From assembly GCA_017590115.1 (NCBI GenBank), contig JAGGNK010008670.1, positions 7,510,541 through 7,574,540 on the forward strand: a stretch of 64,000 bases of DNA, given 5' to 3'. Position 1 is the stretch's first letter. Each line of letters begins with the position of its first letter. Source of the stretch: Montifringilla adamsi. Taxonomy: Eukaryota > Chordata > Aves > Passeriformes > Passeridae. Positions 49,260 through 60,910 of this stretch are shown here, in pieces. The notes beneath the pieces are model-generated. The model was not told the DNA's origin and searched no databases. It saw nothing but the letters and a program-made list of their open reading frames with translations. The position numbers and the translations under genes were made by a program.

Positions 49260-49690
49260 AGATTTTCATAGGTCGCTTCATTAAAAATTGAGCTTCAACC
49301 ACACAACAAAACAGAGTGGCAGGCTGCTTGAAACTTCTATCAATAATGTATCAGCTCATCTATTCTGATTTCTTCCAAATACTGCCTTTGTTATTTTTAG
49401 CACAAAAGAGAATGCATCTAAATACCAAGCTCTGTAAAGGGGCAGGAGACTTCACTCATTGCCACGCTTTGCTAAACAGTGTCAAACACGAAACAACCTT
49501 TTGCTTACATAGAGCTTTTCAGTTAAAGGGGGAAGGTTTCCATTCCATGAATGCTTGTTTTTGTGCTGGCCAAGATGAGCAATTTTTCAAAGCCCTCATT
49601 AACCAACAAGAGACATAGCTGTATTCAAGGATCCCTCCGAAGCACCAGTCATGTCAGAAACACGACCAACTCATTCTTGGTGTGGGCTTA
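49260..49690. promoter_or_regulatory. Possible conserved non-coding element
   Basis: A block free of simple repeats, with isolated CpGs kept at about 49273, 49463, 49488, 49637 and 49662. A + strand frame spans 49316-49618 (100 codons, unrecognised). The spacing of retained CpGs favours constraint, which could be regulatory or, less likely, coding. Confidence 0.3.
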
Positions 49691-50500
49691 TGCACAAAGC
49701 TCTGAGTAGTGGTCATGCTCACTGTGCTTGAGAAATTGCCAGGGGTGTTGATTAGAAGGCCCAGTAATCCCCTGGGCTCCTTAAACTACATGTAGGAATG
49801 CTGCCCTGCCTTGCCATTCCATTTCAGCCAGGGGAGAAGCAGGCCTACACATTTCTTTTTTTGCTGTTTTTTGGGTCATTTTCTCTGCAGAGAAAGCAAA
49901 GGCTGTAAGGCCTGCCTTGTACAGGTCATTTTAGTGTGTGCTGTTTATTGAGTGTGCAAGGGCATATGGAGGTCCAGGAGAATCCAGAGGAGAGTAATTC
50001 AATAATTAGAGCCAAGAGCTTCTGTCTCCAAGATGTAGTGCTGCCTGTAATGTGAATTTTTGACGTGGTTGTGTGTCTGTAATGTGGAATAACAGCATTT
50101 CCTCACTTCCACATCCTGCTCCCCACAATCTCATGACTTGAATGGAAACAGGCAGAGGAAAAAGCACTCTTTTCTTATGGATTTTCTCTGACACGTCCCT
50201 GCTGCAGTGCATGTCAGTGAACCTGTGCATTACACAGGAGTGTCTCTGTTCTAGTCTGCATCATTCAAGATTTGTTTCTCTCTGAGAAGGTTTTCTTCAG
50301 TGCTGGCTGGTGTAAGGAGATGTAAATTTTTTTCTTTGCAAACTGTACAAGGTCCTTTGAATTTCTTCTACCCAATATATCTTTCTTCAGCTCAATAGCT
50401 CTTCATCTTAATTTGCAGAAAAGTTTGGGGCAGACTTAGGAAGAAGAAAATTCTTACCTGTAAGAAAACAAAGGAACCTTCAGTAAAACCTGAGGGTAAA
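49691..50500. other. Unannotated non-coding DNA
   Basis: No gene or repeat family was recognised. Confidence 0.5.
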
Positions 50501-50508
50501 AGCAGGAG

Positions 50509-50595
50509 TATCTTATATAATATATAGCAAGTAGCAATATATACTATCATATATATATTTATATATATAAATTATCTTATATACTATATAGCAAG
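50509..50595. repeat. AT-rich direct repeat flanking a TA run
   Basis: Two 23-bp copies (50509-50531 and 50573-50595) match at 22 of 23 positions and begin 64 bp apart. Both start TATCTTATATA and end TATAGCAAG. Between them lies a TA-rich tract that is nearly self-complementary. Confidence 0.8.
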
Positions 50596-50599
50596 AACT

Positions 50600-53500
50600 G
50601 TAAAGCTGTATTTTTTTGTTTTAGAATTAATAGTTCTAGCAACCCATTTCTAAAAATACCCATCATAGGGGAGGTATTTATACCTCAGCTTTAGGTACCT
50701 CTCTCAGCTGGCTAAGTTAGTCACTTTATATCTCCTTTACAGTCAGAGCAGAGAAGTTTCTGGCTGACCCTATGCAGCAGGACTTCAGTGCCTTGCTTTA
50801 TTCTGCAGAGAAGCCTGTGATTTTAAAGGGATAACTGAGATTATCTGAGTGAATTATGGACTTCAAGTTAGGTGATGTGATTCTACCACTAATGTCTCCA
50901 CAGGTTCATTGAGTAACTCAAGGTGCTAGAATTTCATAGCTATTTGCAAATGCTCTAATAATGGCACAGAGAACAAACAGGCAGGAAAAGCTTTATTGCT
51001 GTTGTGTGTGATGTTCATGACCTCGATTATTTTGCTTTATGTATAAGGTCAGCTCTTTCTACAAGGAGAGTGTGAACTACAAAATCAGCTGATAAATCTC
51101 TATGGTGTTTTGTGTTCTTCAGCATTGATTTCTGCATGACTGGTATTAGTTGCATGTACTTTTTCAGGAAAAGATGCCATTTTGCTGTCAGGGGAGTTGT
51201 TCAGAAATTAAGGTAGTGAGTAAGCTCAGTAGTGGCACCAGTGCAACTTTGCAGCTGTGGACAGAATATGTCCATGTACTGTGTGATGGGACTATGACAA
51301 GAGATGGTGGACCATGGAGTTTGTTAATTTGCTGGTAGTTCTCACATGTATCTCATCTCACCAGTGAGAAATAAGGAATGTATTTTTGCAAATGTTTTTT
51401 AAGATGTTCTTCAAATAATATACTTCTATGGGGAGATGTCTGTGAGTTGGTCTATTACACCATTAAGAGCCTAAGTATTTGAGTACCTTTTGAAAGTGAA
51501 ATTATCTGTAGGGCTACATTTATGTTGTACTCTTAGTCTAAGGGTATCAGAGAAACAAGGAGTTTAGGGATGGATGACACCTTTGATCAGACCAAGTAAA
51601 GCAGTTGGGAAAATGGGAGCTGATTCCAGGTGCACAGGATATGTACACAGTGACTTTCCAAAGACACTATCCAGCCTCAAGTATGCTATCAGTAGAATAA
51701 CAATATCAGTGATGATAAATAACAGTATCTTAATTTCTGAAGAGTTGAACAAACTGAAAGGAAGCTGACAGGGAGTTCCTTAGCACTGTGTAGCTCTGTA
51801 CATATGGACAAATAAGCAAATAAAAGAATATGAACTGATCTAATAAATTTTAGGCCTTTCATTACAGGATCAAGTTAGACACTTGGGTTTAATATATTAT
51901 GGCAATCTCTAGTCAAGTGTGGGGACATTATTTGAACTGTCATGCGCAATTTAAACAGCAATAAATTGCATCTTGATGTTCTGAAGAATTTAAGGACCAA
52001 ACTACAACCTTGTGAGTACAGTGAGACAGAAAGTGTCAACATATACAGGGCCCTTGTAAACGGTGTGATCATAATGAGCTTCTTCTTGCTATTTTAGAGA
52101 AATATTTACTTATTTTTCTCAGAGCAGAGGAAGAAGTTTCAACATTCACTAGAGAATAATATTGTGCACTTGAATTTGATCTTCAAAACATGTCATCTAA
52201 CAAGTTCACTTTTCTTAGACAATAAATGCTTCTTCCCTTCAGAGATGGACTAACAATGTAATTTGCAAATCTCTTCCCACAAAACCAGTATCAAACACAA
52301 TGCTTATCTGTATTGAGCCTGACAACTTCACAAATGAGCTTCAAAACCCATTCAGTAGCACCATGAATACATATCCTGCAGACATATCAACAGGTTGTTG
52401 CAGTTTGTACTTAACGAAACAAATGCTTACCAGCACATTAATCAATCTAATCATGGGGAGAAATCATTCACTACAGAAGTTCTGTAACTTCATTTGGCTA
52501 CCTTGGTCTGCCTGGTGCATGCCTTTATTAGAGCTTCAAGGCTACCCATGCCTTGAGTTTATATTTGAGTTTGTTAATCAGTGAAATCAGTGCATAAATT
52601 TATTAATTATTCGTTCCTCAAGGAGGAGGAACAGAGGAAGCTGCAGGGTTCTGGAATGCTGATTTTTAGCCTCCCTTCAGGGAAGGTTGCAGACCTGAGG
52701 AGAGACAAGTCCTCTGATATTTGCAGAGGTTTGCTTCCCCCTCTCATATTGACAAGAAAGTGTCCTCAGTGTGTCCTTCACACATCAGCTTTTGGCCACA
52801 CAGGGAAGGCTGTGGGCAGTTTGTGGTGTTTGCTGGGAGAGCTCAGTAAGGCCATGGTGTATCTGACTCTGGAGCTGCAAGCTCAGACAGGCTTGACATG
52901 TAGCACCTAAGTTTGACATCTCGACACGTGTCCTTTCATCAGCACAGGAGAGGTTTAGTCCCCCTTTTGGATCATTACCTGCTTAGTAATGACTCACTGC
53001 AACACTGCCAGCTGGGATATGAAGCTGCCCAGATCTTCACAGGGAGCTCAGTGTGATCTCAAAGATGAACCGTTGGTGATGTTCAAAAACTTCAGTTAAC
53101 TTTTTAAAAAATTATATTGCTCTTCCCTGTGTGGAAAGTCAGCTGTGCTTCAGTTCATGTGAAGTGCTATTCTCCTTTAGTTCTAGTGCCTGGGGGCCTT
53201 TTTTGAAGTAGTGGGGTCTGAGCTCACCAGCTCATGTCTCCAAAATCCTGGGTAGTCTCAGTGTGCAGTACAGTGAGAGCTGTGAAGTGCTGGGAGGCTG
53301 TGGGTCTGTTAGAGCCTGTCTAACACCTTTGCCACAGCAAGCAAGAGAGAGGGGGCTGTTCTCTGAAAAAGAGATGAGGATGACATCTGTAAAGTCAGTC
53401 CTTGAATGTCAGTGACACCCAGTTAGGCCACAGCTGCTTTCCACCCCAAGAATCCGGGTGACTATGTGGCTGAACACTTCACTAGAACAGCCAAAAATCT

Positions 53501-56500
53501 CATTATTTTCTATATTTCTGCACCTGTATAAAAAAATATGCAGCACAACAGTCAAATACAAACAGTAGTGAAGAAAGTGTCCTGTAAAATGAATGGTCTG
53601 TGAAGTCAGTGGCCCATTTTCCCTTCCCCTTAAACATCCCTTCTTTCCATCAGAGCAATCAACACTTGGAAATTGCATCAGTTTACTTCAAATCAGTTCA
53701 GGTAAATTAAAACATCTTTTGTGGATACACAGTCTGACACCAGTGTAATGTTAGCTACATGATTTTTGCCAGTTTTCTGGGTGATAGGGATGTACTATAC
53801 TAAATTTGCCAGAATTAATGTAGATTCTGTGTTGTCCCCAGAAGCTGCTTTTAAACAAATTTGACACAACAAAAGGATTTGCACTGAGTGATCGTGGAAT
53901 TTCGAATCTGTTTATAAAAGAAACTTTGCTACCTGTAAGGAAAGAAATTGAATTTTACAAGGCAGTATGAAATGGATAATGTTTTGAGTATGTGCTTGCA
54001 CTAGCAGCTTTGGAAGATTGCTGTGCTTCTAGCAGTCAAAATGGACTTTCAGAAATTGTTTGCATATGTCATCAGCTCAGATGTGTGTTTTGCAGATTTT
54101 GGTGGAAGGAAGCCATGGGTACAGAGTACATCTGTGCCCCAGGACTTGTAAACATCCTTCTGAGCACATGCACAGGATTATGGTGTTGTACAGCCACAAC
54201 TCAGTGATAGCCTCAGCCATCACACAGGTGCATCATTTAGCACCAGCAGTAGATGCAAATGCAGACAGAATATTTCAGACACCATATCAGTTCCTGATTT
54301 AGCAAGACAGGCAGCAAACTAGATGGCTATGGGCACATGGTAGCTCTGCTGACCTCTGAGAGTTTCCATTCTCCAGGACAGCAGGACTATTACATGGCAC
54401 ATGCTTAGAGCCTGTCTGAATTAAGACCTAAGAAAAGTTGGGGTTTTTATCTGGGACATTGAAAATGATGCTAGAAAAGATGAGAATTTTATCTCTAAAT
54501 TGTACTTGGCTTTCCCTGCTCCAGAGCATAATTTCATTTATTATTCTAATTTATTAATTTTAATTCAGGAAAAAAATTCTTAACCATTTCTCAAACATAG
54601 CAATAAGTACGAGTAATTATTTAATAACAAGGCAGAAGCTTAAGAAATGTGAAGAATATCTAAAGTCATGATAGCAATGCTGCTCCTTCCTTTTGAAAAT
54701 AGGAAAATCTTGCAATCAAAACCAGTGTTTTCACAGTTTCTCATTTTGGCTGAAAGCTGAAAATTTAATTGCAGCCAGTAGTATTATTTGCTACAGTAAA
54801 AAACCTTTAGGAGTCTGTTACGCTATTTGTAAAATGGTAGCAATAAATGTGTACTTTCATTACACTATTGGATCAATAGAGTAATCTGCCCAGGTGACTC
54901 TACAGAGAAAATAAAAATCTGACTTTTCAGATTTTCACAAATCTATTGGAGATGTGGCAGTGTGGGCCATAGCCAGCTCCCCTGGTGCTAGATGTGGACA
55001 TGGCTACAGAGAGTGAGAATATTTCCCCAACAGAGAGAAAATTGTTATTGAGGTACTGCTGATGCACTGTAGAGCTGTTGATGTGTCACATGAAACAAGT
55101 GTTTTTCTCTCATTAGCATAAATTTACAGTTATGAAAAGTGAGTCAATAAATACAGTAAATAACTGCAGAAGTTTTGACTTTATCTACTACTCCCCAGCT
55201 GCTACCACCGAGCAGTCACTTGGATAAAGTGACTTTTACTTTATTCTGCAGTGGGTGACTGCCCGGCCTGATCAAAGCTTTACCTGCTGTGTGGGGACTG
55301 CCTCCTGAATAAATAAGGCGAGTCACTAAATAGTTGAACATTTAATCTATCTGCAAATGAAATTAACTGGACAAACCCAGAAGGGTTCAGTCTAAATAAT
55401 TCTCCTGCATGGAGTGTAAATTCTAGGGTGTTAGATTTTAGAAAAAATACATACCATAATGAAGGTGGAGAGAAGAAAAGTTCTTTTCCATACCTGCTCA
55501 CAAACGTCATGAGAGTCAAGCACATTAGTAAAACTGTACTGGACTGCTTTGGAAGAACCTTTGTGCTGTCTTTGCCAATACACACAGTTGACCCCTGCAC
55601 AGTTTGCAGCCTACCAAGAGAAGTAACTCTTAACTATTAGTTTCCACCCTCTGTTCAAATACAGCTGACACCAAGTTCCATGTCCATGGTGAAGTGGGGG
55701 TGGACAGAGCAGTAGTAAAATGGCCCTTCTCCATCAGCTTGCTGGAACTGAGGATTTACAGTTTCTGATAAAAGGAAATAGTGGGGTAATCCACAGTGGA
55801 AGAGCAGATCTGTAGGCAAGTTTTATTCTTAAGCTTCTGTCTTTGAGGAGAAACCTTAGGCAATCCTGAGCAGGTCCAGAAAGGGACTATAATAGAAGTT
55901 TGATTTTGTCTCTCCTTTTTGGGTTGCCGTCTGCTTTATCATTTACAGAATGTTAACATTCTTTAAAAATAGGCAGATGGACCTCATTCAAGTTCTGACA
56001 GTAACTCTTTGTTATTGGTACAAATAGCTGCAGAGGTATTTAATTACCATTAGTAGTCATCAGTTTGCTGTGAGCTGGTGACATTCAGAATAGTGAGCAG
56101 GCTGCATTCTTTGTGTCCAGTGAGTTCATAGAAAGTTAAACCTACTTTTGACAACAGCCTCAAGTTAGCTACCATTAACCCCTCTTCAGTTACTGGATGA
56201 TGTGTTTGAACAGTATGAATGATTAATGAAGGTTAAATAGTCCAGTTTCTATCTTAAAACCTTTTGTTATTGGCAAAGGGCATGGCAACTGGCAAGGTGA
56301 GCAGAAATTCAAGTGTTTGGTTTTCACCAAATAGTTCTTGGCAAATTTAAATTATCGTGAGATGGTACATTCAGAAGGAAATGAAGGGCTGGGCCAAAGA
56401 ATGTAATCCTTGCCAGTTTGGCAAAATTAAACCAATCATGCTTATGAAATTAAACTTCTCTACTAGTATTTTTCTCAGCAAACACTGCACTCTATTGCAG

Positions 56501-57800
56501 TATGTAAAAATAACCAGTCTAGCAAAAGACCAGCATTTGGTTTTATTCTTTGTCCCTTTCTTAGATGATACAAACAGAAGGAAAGAAAATTCTTGGCAGT
56601 TGCATTCACCTACTCTACCCTAATTCCTGCTCCAAATTTGGCTTTCTGCAGTTTTGCAGAGGTGAGATTCACTTTTGACACCAGAAGATTTGCTGGTGAA
56701 TCCATGGTACAAAGATTGCCCGTTCTGCATTAGGAGACAATCCTGGAAAGCTCAGAAGTTACAGGGCAGAGGGTGGGTCCAGACATTCAGGTCTCTGACC
56801 TCAGACCATCCAGGGTTGCTTTTATACCTGTGAATAAGTGAAAGACAGACTAAGATCAGGAGCTCTGGTGTGCTTGTGAAACAGTTTTGTGAAAACTGTC
56901 ATGCATGTATGCCCTCCAGGTACCGTGGGTAACATCTGGGCTTGCTAGAGTAATGCTTCTTGCATTGTTTCCTGTTTTCCAAGGCAATCCAGTGCCTGTC
57001 CAAGACAGAGCACTAATTATTAGTTAGGAGAGGATTAGAAATGCAGAGCTGTACCTGATGTGACTCCTCTACCCCGGCTGTAGCACTTGCATGGAGGTCT
57101 AAGGCAGATTTTCTGCCTGATGAAATGTCCAACCCTGGGGTATGAATCTCAAACAGGACCTGAATTAGCTTTTGCTGAAGTGAGCCCTGACATGCAGTCA
57201 CTCCACTTGACTTCTGGAGACTTCTGGAGACTTCTGCAGGCTGCTCTGCTTCATCTTGTAACTCTTGTTCTCGTTTCCTAAGATACATCTGCGTGGGAGC
57301 AGACACCGTGAGTCAGCTCTGCCCTGAGTTAGACACCAAGGCTAACTAACAGTTTGAGAAGTCAGAGTGTTCAGATGCAAATTGGTATCTGAGTTTCCCG
57401 ATTTGTTTCCTGATTTAATGCCCCTTTAACTGTGGAAGAAATGCTTGCAAAAACACTGAAGTGAAAAATGTGTTGAGAAATATATACAGAAATTAATTTT
57501 GAAACGGAAAACAAAAGTATTACCCTCCAAGCCTGAAAAATGTGTTGCTAGGACATTACAGCTCTTAACCATCGTGTTATGATTTACCCCTTCACTGTGT
57601 GTGTATGAGGTACAGATAGGGGATGGAAGAATAGAGTGTACCATCCTTCTACGCTCACTAAGGATGTTTTGGACAGAGTCCACCATGCAAGGAGGTACTT
57701 TCACCTCTGGATTTTTTCACCTGTCTGGGAAAGTTTTCAGAGCTACATGATGTGACCTGTATGTCCAGGTTTAATGGCCATCAAACCTTTTAAAGAGAAA
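50600..57800. other. Unannotated non-coding DNA
   Basis: No gene was recognised across 7.2 kb. A 10-bp unit (GACTTCTGGA) is repeated nearly three times at 57209-57238. Frames up to 109 codons (52581-52910) have no domain and overlap other frames. No MIR or CR1 copy is convincing here. Confidence 0.5.
57209..57238. repeat. Three-copy 10-bp tandem repeat
   Basis: GACTTCTGGA occurs twice in tandem, followed by a third unit, GACTTCTGCA, with one change. Confidence 0.85.
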
Positions 57801-57814
57801 ATGATGGCAAAAGT

Positions 57815-58460
57815 CTGCCCAATAAATCGTTGGCTTACATTTAGTTGCCCAGTCACGAGCCCAGTTAATATAGCTGCATTGACATATGTAAGAAGAATAA
57901 ATGATTAGTAAATATTCAGTAATAGGTATTTAGAGTTCTGTTAAGTGTCCATTCTGCCAAATTATGTCTGGCCTTTAGAAACAGGGTAAAACACCCATAA
58001 GTTTCTAAAGACTAAAATTTATCCCATTATATAAAGTAGGTAATGAGCTGCCTAAGGATTTATTTACACGAACAGTAATAATATTTTAAAGAATGATTAG
58101 GAGCACTGAATCACACTTTAGCAGCCATTTTTTGGTGAGTAGTAGAATTTTAATTAGCTTCATATTCATTACTCATCCAATACCTAGTCTCTAATTGTAC
58201 CCTCAGTGTATTTTGCTGTCACCGGAGCTCACTTTTATTAACTATAATCATTGAAGGTTTATGAAGCCTATCTATAGTAAATGAATACCACAGTGCAAAT
58301 GAATCACTCAGCCTTACTAAACTGGCATGAGCATTTGCCAGTAGATAAGTACATTTTGTACTTGCATTGACATGACAGTTATGAGAGGCTGAAGAAAAAA
58401 CTTATTTATTTGACCATGAAGGAAAAGCCTGGTAATTGAATATGTAAATTTTCTGAACTT
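57815..58460. promoter_or_regulatory. Putative conserved non-coding block
   Basis: AT-rich, free of repeats and long frames, with TAATTA at 58151-58156, many other TAAT cores, and isolated CpGs preserved (57829, 57857, 58070, 58223). A short GC patch, TGTCACCGGAGCTC (58217-58230), is embedded in it. The texture matches the 27.6-28.06 kb element. Conservation is inferred, not measured. Confidence 0.4.
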
Positions 58461-60515
58461 AGTAGTTTGTTCCATTTAAAAAAAAAAAAGTAATTGTTTA
58501 GAAAAAACAGGTGTGCAACTTTCTTTTAAAAATAAAATTAAAATAATCCCTTTTCTACTTTTTATCATTAACAATACACATTTAATCAGCACAGAATAGT
58601 AATGTCCATGACAGTTGTACTTCTCTGTCCATGCAGTCACCCAAAACCAGTACATGCAAAAGTAAAATACATGAGTCTATTTTGGTTTTCATTAAAATCT
58701 TACAAAAAGATGCTACACAAAGGTGTTTATCACCTATGCTTTTAGAATGAACTTCACCAGCATCATTGAAGCTCACAGTTTCTTAATCCCTTTGGAGTGC
58801 AAATTCACAACCATGAGAATTGATTCCTGCTACTGATGGGTTTCTGGTGTTTCTGTAAGTTTGTGTGACCTCCTCTTTCCCTGTATTCTGAACTTCTCTG
58901 TTTGGATTGTAAATTTGTCCATCAGCACAACAGTGTGTTGATAAGAACAGTAAATAAAATTACCCCTGACAAACAGCAGTATCGTAACCACAGAGTTCTG
59001 TAAAACTGTCTGTTCTTCATAAACTTTTTAATCTTTTAATAGTGTAGGTAGTTCATACACAAACGTAAAATAATAAGTGAAAAATGAGTTGTCTGGTGAC
59101 TATGTTCAAAGTGCTGACCTGGCCTTTATTCAATCAAATTCTCAATAATAAGAATGTAAGATTTGCCTAGAGCAGGTCTGAACTGGGATTAAGGATGGCA
59201 GCTGTCAGTGATTTTTGCCTGTGAAGTAATGTCACTTGATGCTTCTGTCATACAGAAATGATAATAAGAAAGTCATTAGTGTTTGCAGTATTAATCTTAC
59301 TGGAGCAGAAATTCTTTCAGAGATCATGATTTTTCTCTAATTTCTCAATTGGCCATTAAAGAATTGTGAACTGGTACTGTATGTCATTCTCCCACTCAGA
59401 AAATGTCAGTCAAATAGAAAGATTAAAACAAGTAAGTTCTGCTTAAATGCCTACCAAAGACAGAAGCAGATGGAAGAGTGATTTGGTCTGAAATTTTTTT
59501 TCTATGCTGGTATGACACCTGCAAAAATGAAGTAGAAAGTAATATCAGACAGCAAGCTGTTCTCCAATGCTTCTAACCAAGTTGCCTTGAAATTATAAAA
59601 AAAAAAAAAATTCCAAAGGGAGTTGGTTTAGATATGAAGTTACCGAACTGAGTTTCAGGATTTTGTAATAAATACACACCTGATTAAGAAAAATATTTGA
59701 TTGTTTTACTGTTGGCTAAAAACTCCTTCAAATTTTTAAGACCTTGTTGACTTTCCATCAAAGATGTCAATTAGATGAAATTATATGAATGAATGAAGAG
59801 GTGCTTGCAATTCCCAAATGTGTTGAGACAAATTTTAGCTTAAGCCTCAATCTGTCTCTGTGTGCCAAGGTGTCATCCCAGAAGCCATGACTCCATCACA
59901 ATCTAACCCACCAATGAGAACAGAGAATCCATCAGTTCTCTTCTCTTTGATTTCTCCTGGAAGACCCTGTCATTGATGATCTTCCCTCTTTCAGCATTAC
60001 TGGATTAGAAACCTATCCCTGTTGAAATTAGTGGTGCAAACACCAGCAAGCAAGGCTGGGATGGTGCAAGGATGTGAGGAAATGTGAATGGCAAGGTTGC
60101 TATGATGGAATTGCAAATGCTGCTAATATTGTTGGATAGACTCAGATTCAGATGCTTCCACCAGGACTTCCACTTGCTTGGGATCACTTTGCTGATCACT
60201 GCTGCTCTCACCTCTCTGTGAATGTGTCTGCCTGATCTTTTGTATAAATGCAACATCAAGATATATTTCTGGAAAAAATATACCTCATCTCATAGTAAGT
60301 AAATGACAGTCAATCATTCTTGCAATGTTCCCAGATAATTAGCCACTGGGCCTGTCTAATTACTTCCATGAAACATGAGTTGTCTTTCTTAAATTTCTGA
60401 AATATGGTCTGGGAAGTCTCAAGTAACACAGTGGTTAGCCACTGGCTGGTCAACAGTGATGATTAATAAAGTTTATTAGTGGTAGTTGAATGAGGGATGG
60501 TAAAATATGGATATG
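58461..60515. other. Unannotated non-coding DNA
   Basis: No gene was recognised. A-runs lie at 58479-58490 and 59598-59611. Confidence 0.5.
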
Positions 60516-60519
60516 CTCC

Positions 60520-60910
60520 TTACTTTCAAATTATTTATTAATTATTTTATATTACCTTTTTCCACTGTAATGATTAGCTTGTTTTAATAATATATCAATG
60601 TAGTCATGTATACATGATAAAAATACACTGGTTCAACTTGCATGGGGGTAGGAATTCAAAACAAGAACAAGTCTTTAGCAAAAGACACTAAATAGGGTTC
60701 AGAGAATTTTCCAACCGCACATTCTTTTAACTTTTTATTTCACGACTGAAACAATTTTTCCTGGTACAACGAGTTTCTATTTAAGAAAGGTGTCCAAGAC
60801 ATACATTTTTATGCATTTTCTCTATTTGTTTTATCCAATTCTTAGCTGTGCCTTTCTCTTCCTTTTAACCCATTTGCCCTTTGACCTATAGAACCTACTG
60901 ATATTCAGAA
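60520..60910. promoter_or_regulatory. Possible conserved non-coding element
   Basis: AT-rich, with homeodomain-like words (TTATTAATTATTTTAT at 60534-60549) and isolated CpGs (about 60716, 60743, 60769). Weak evidence. Confidence 0.22.
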
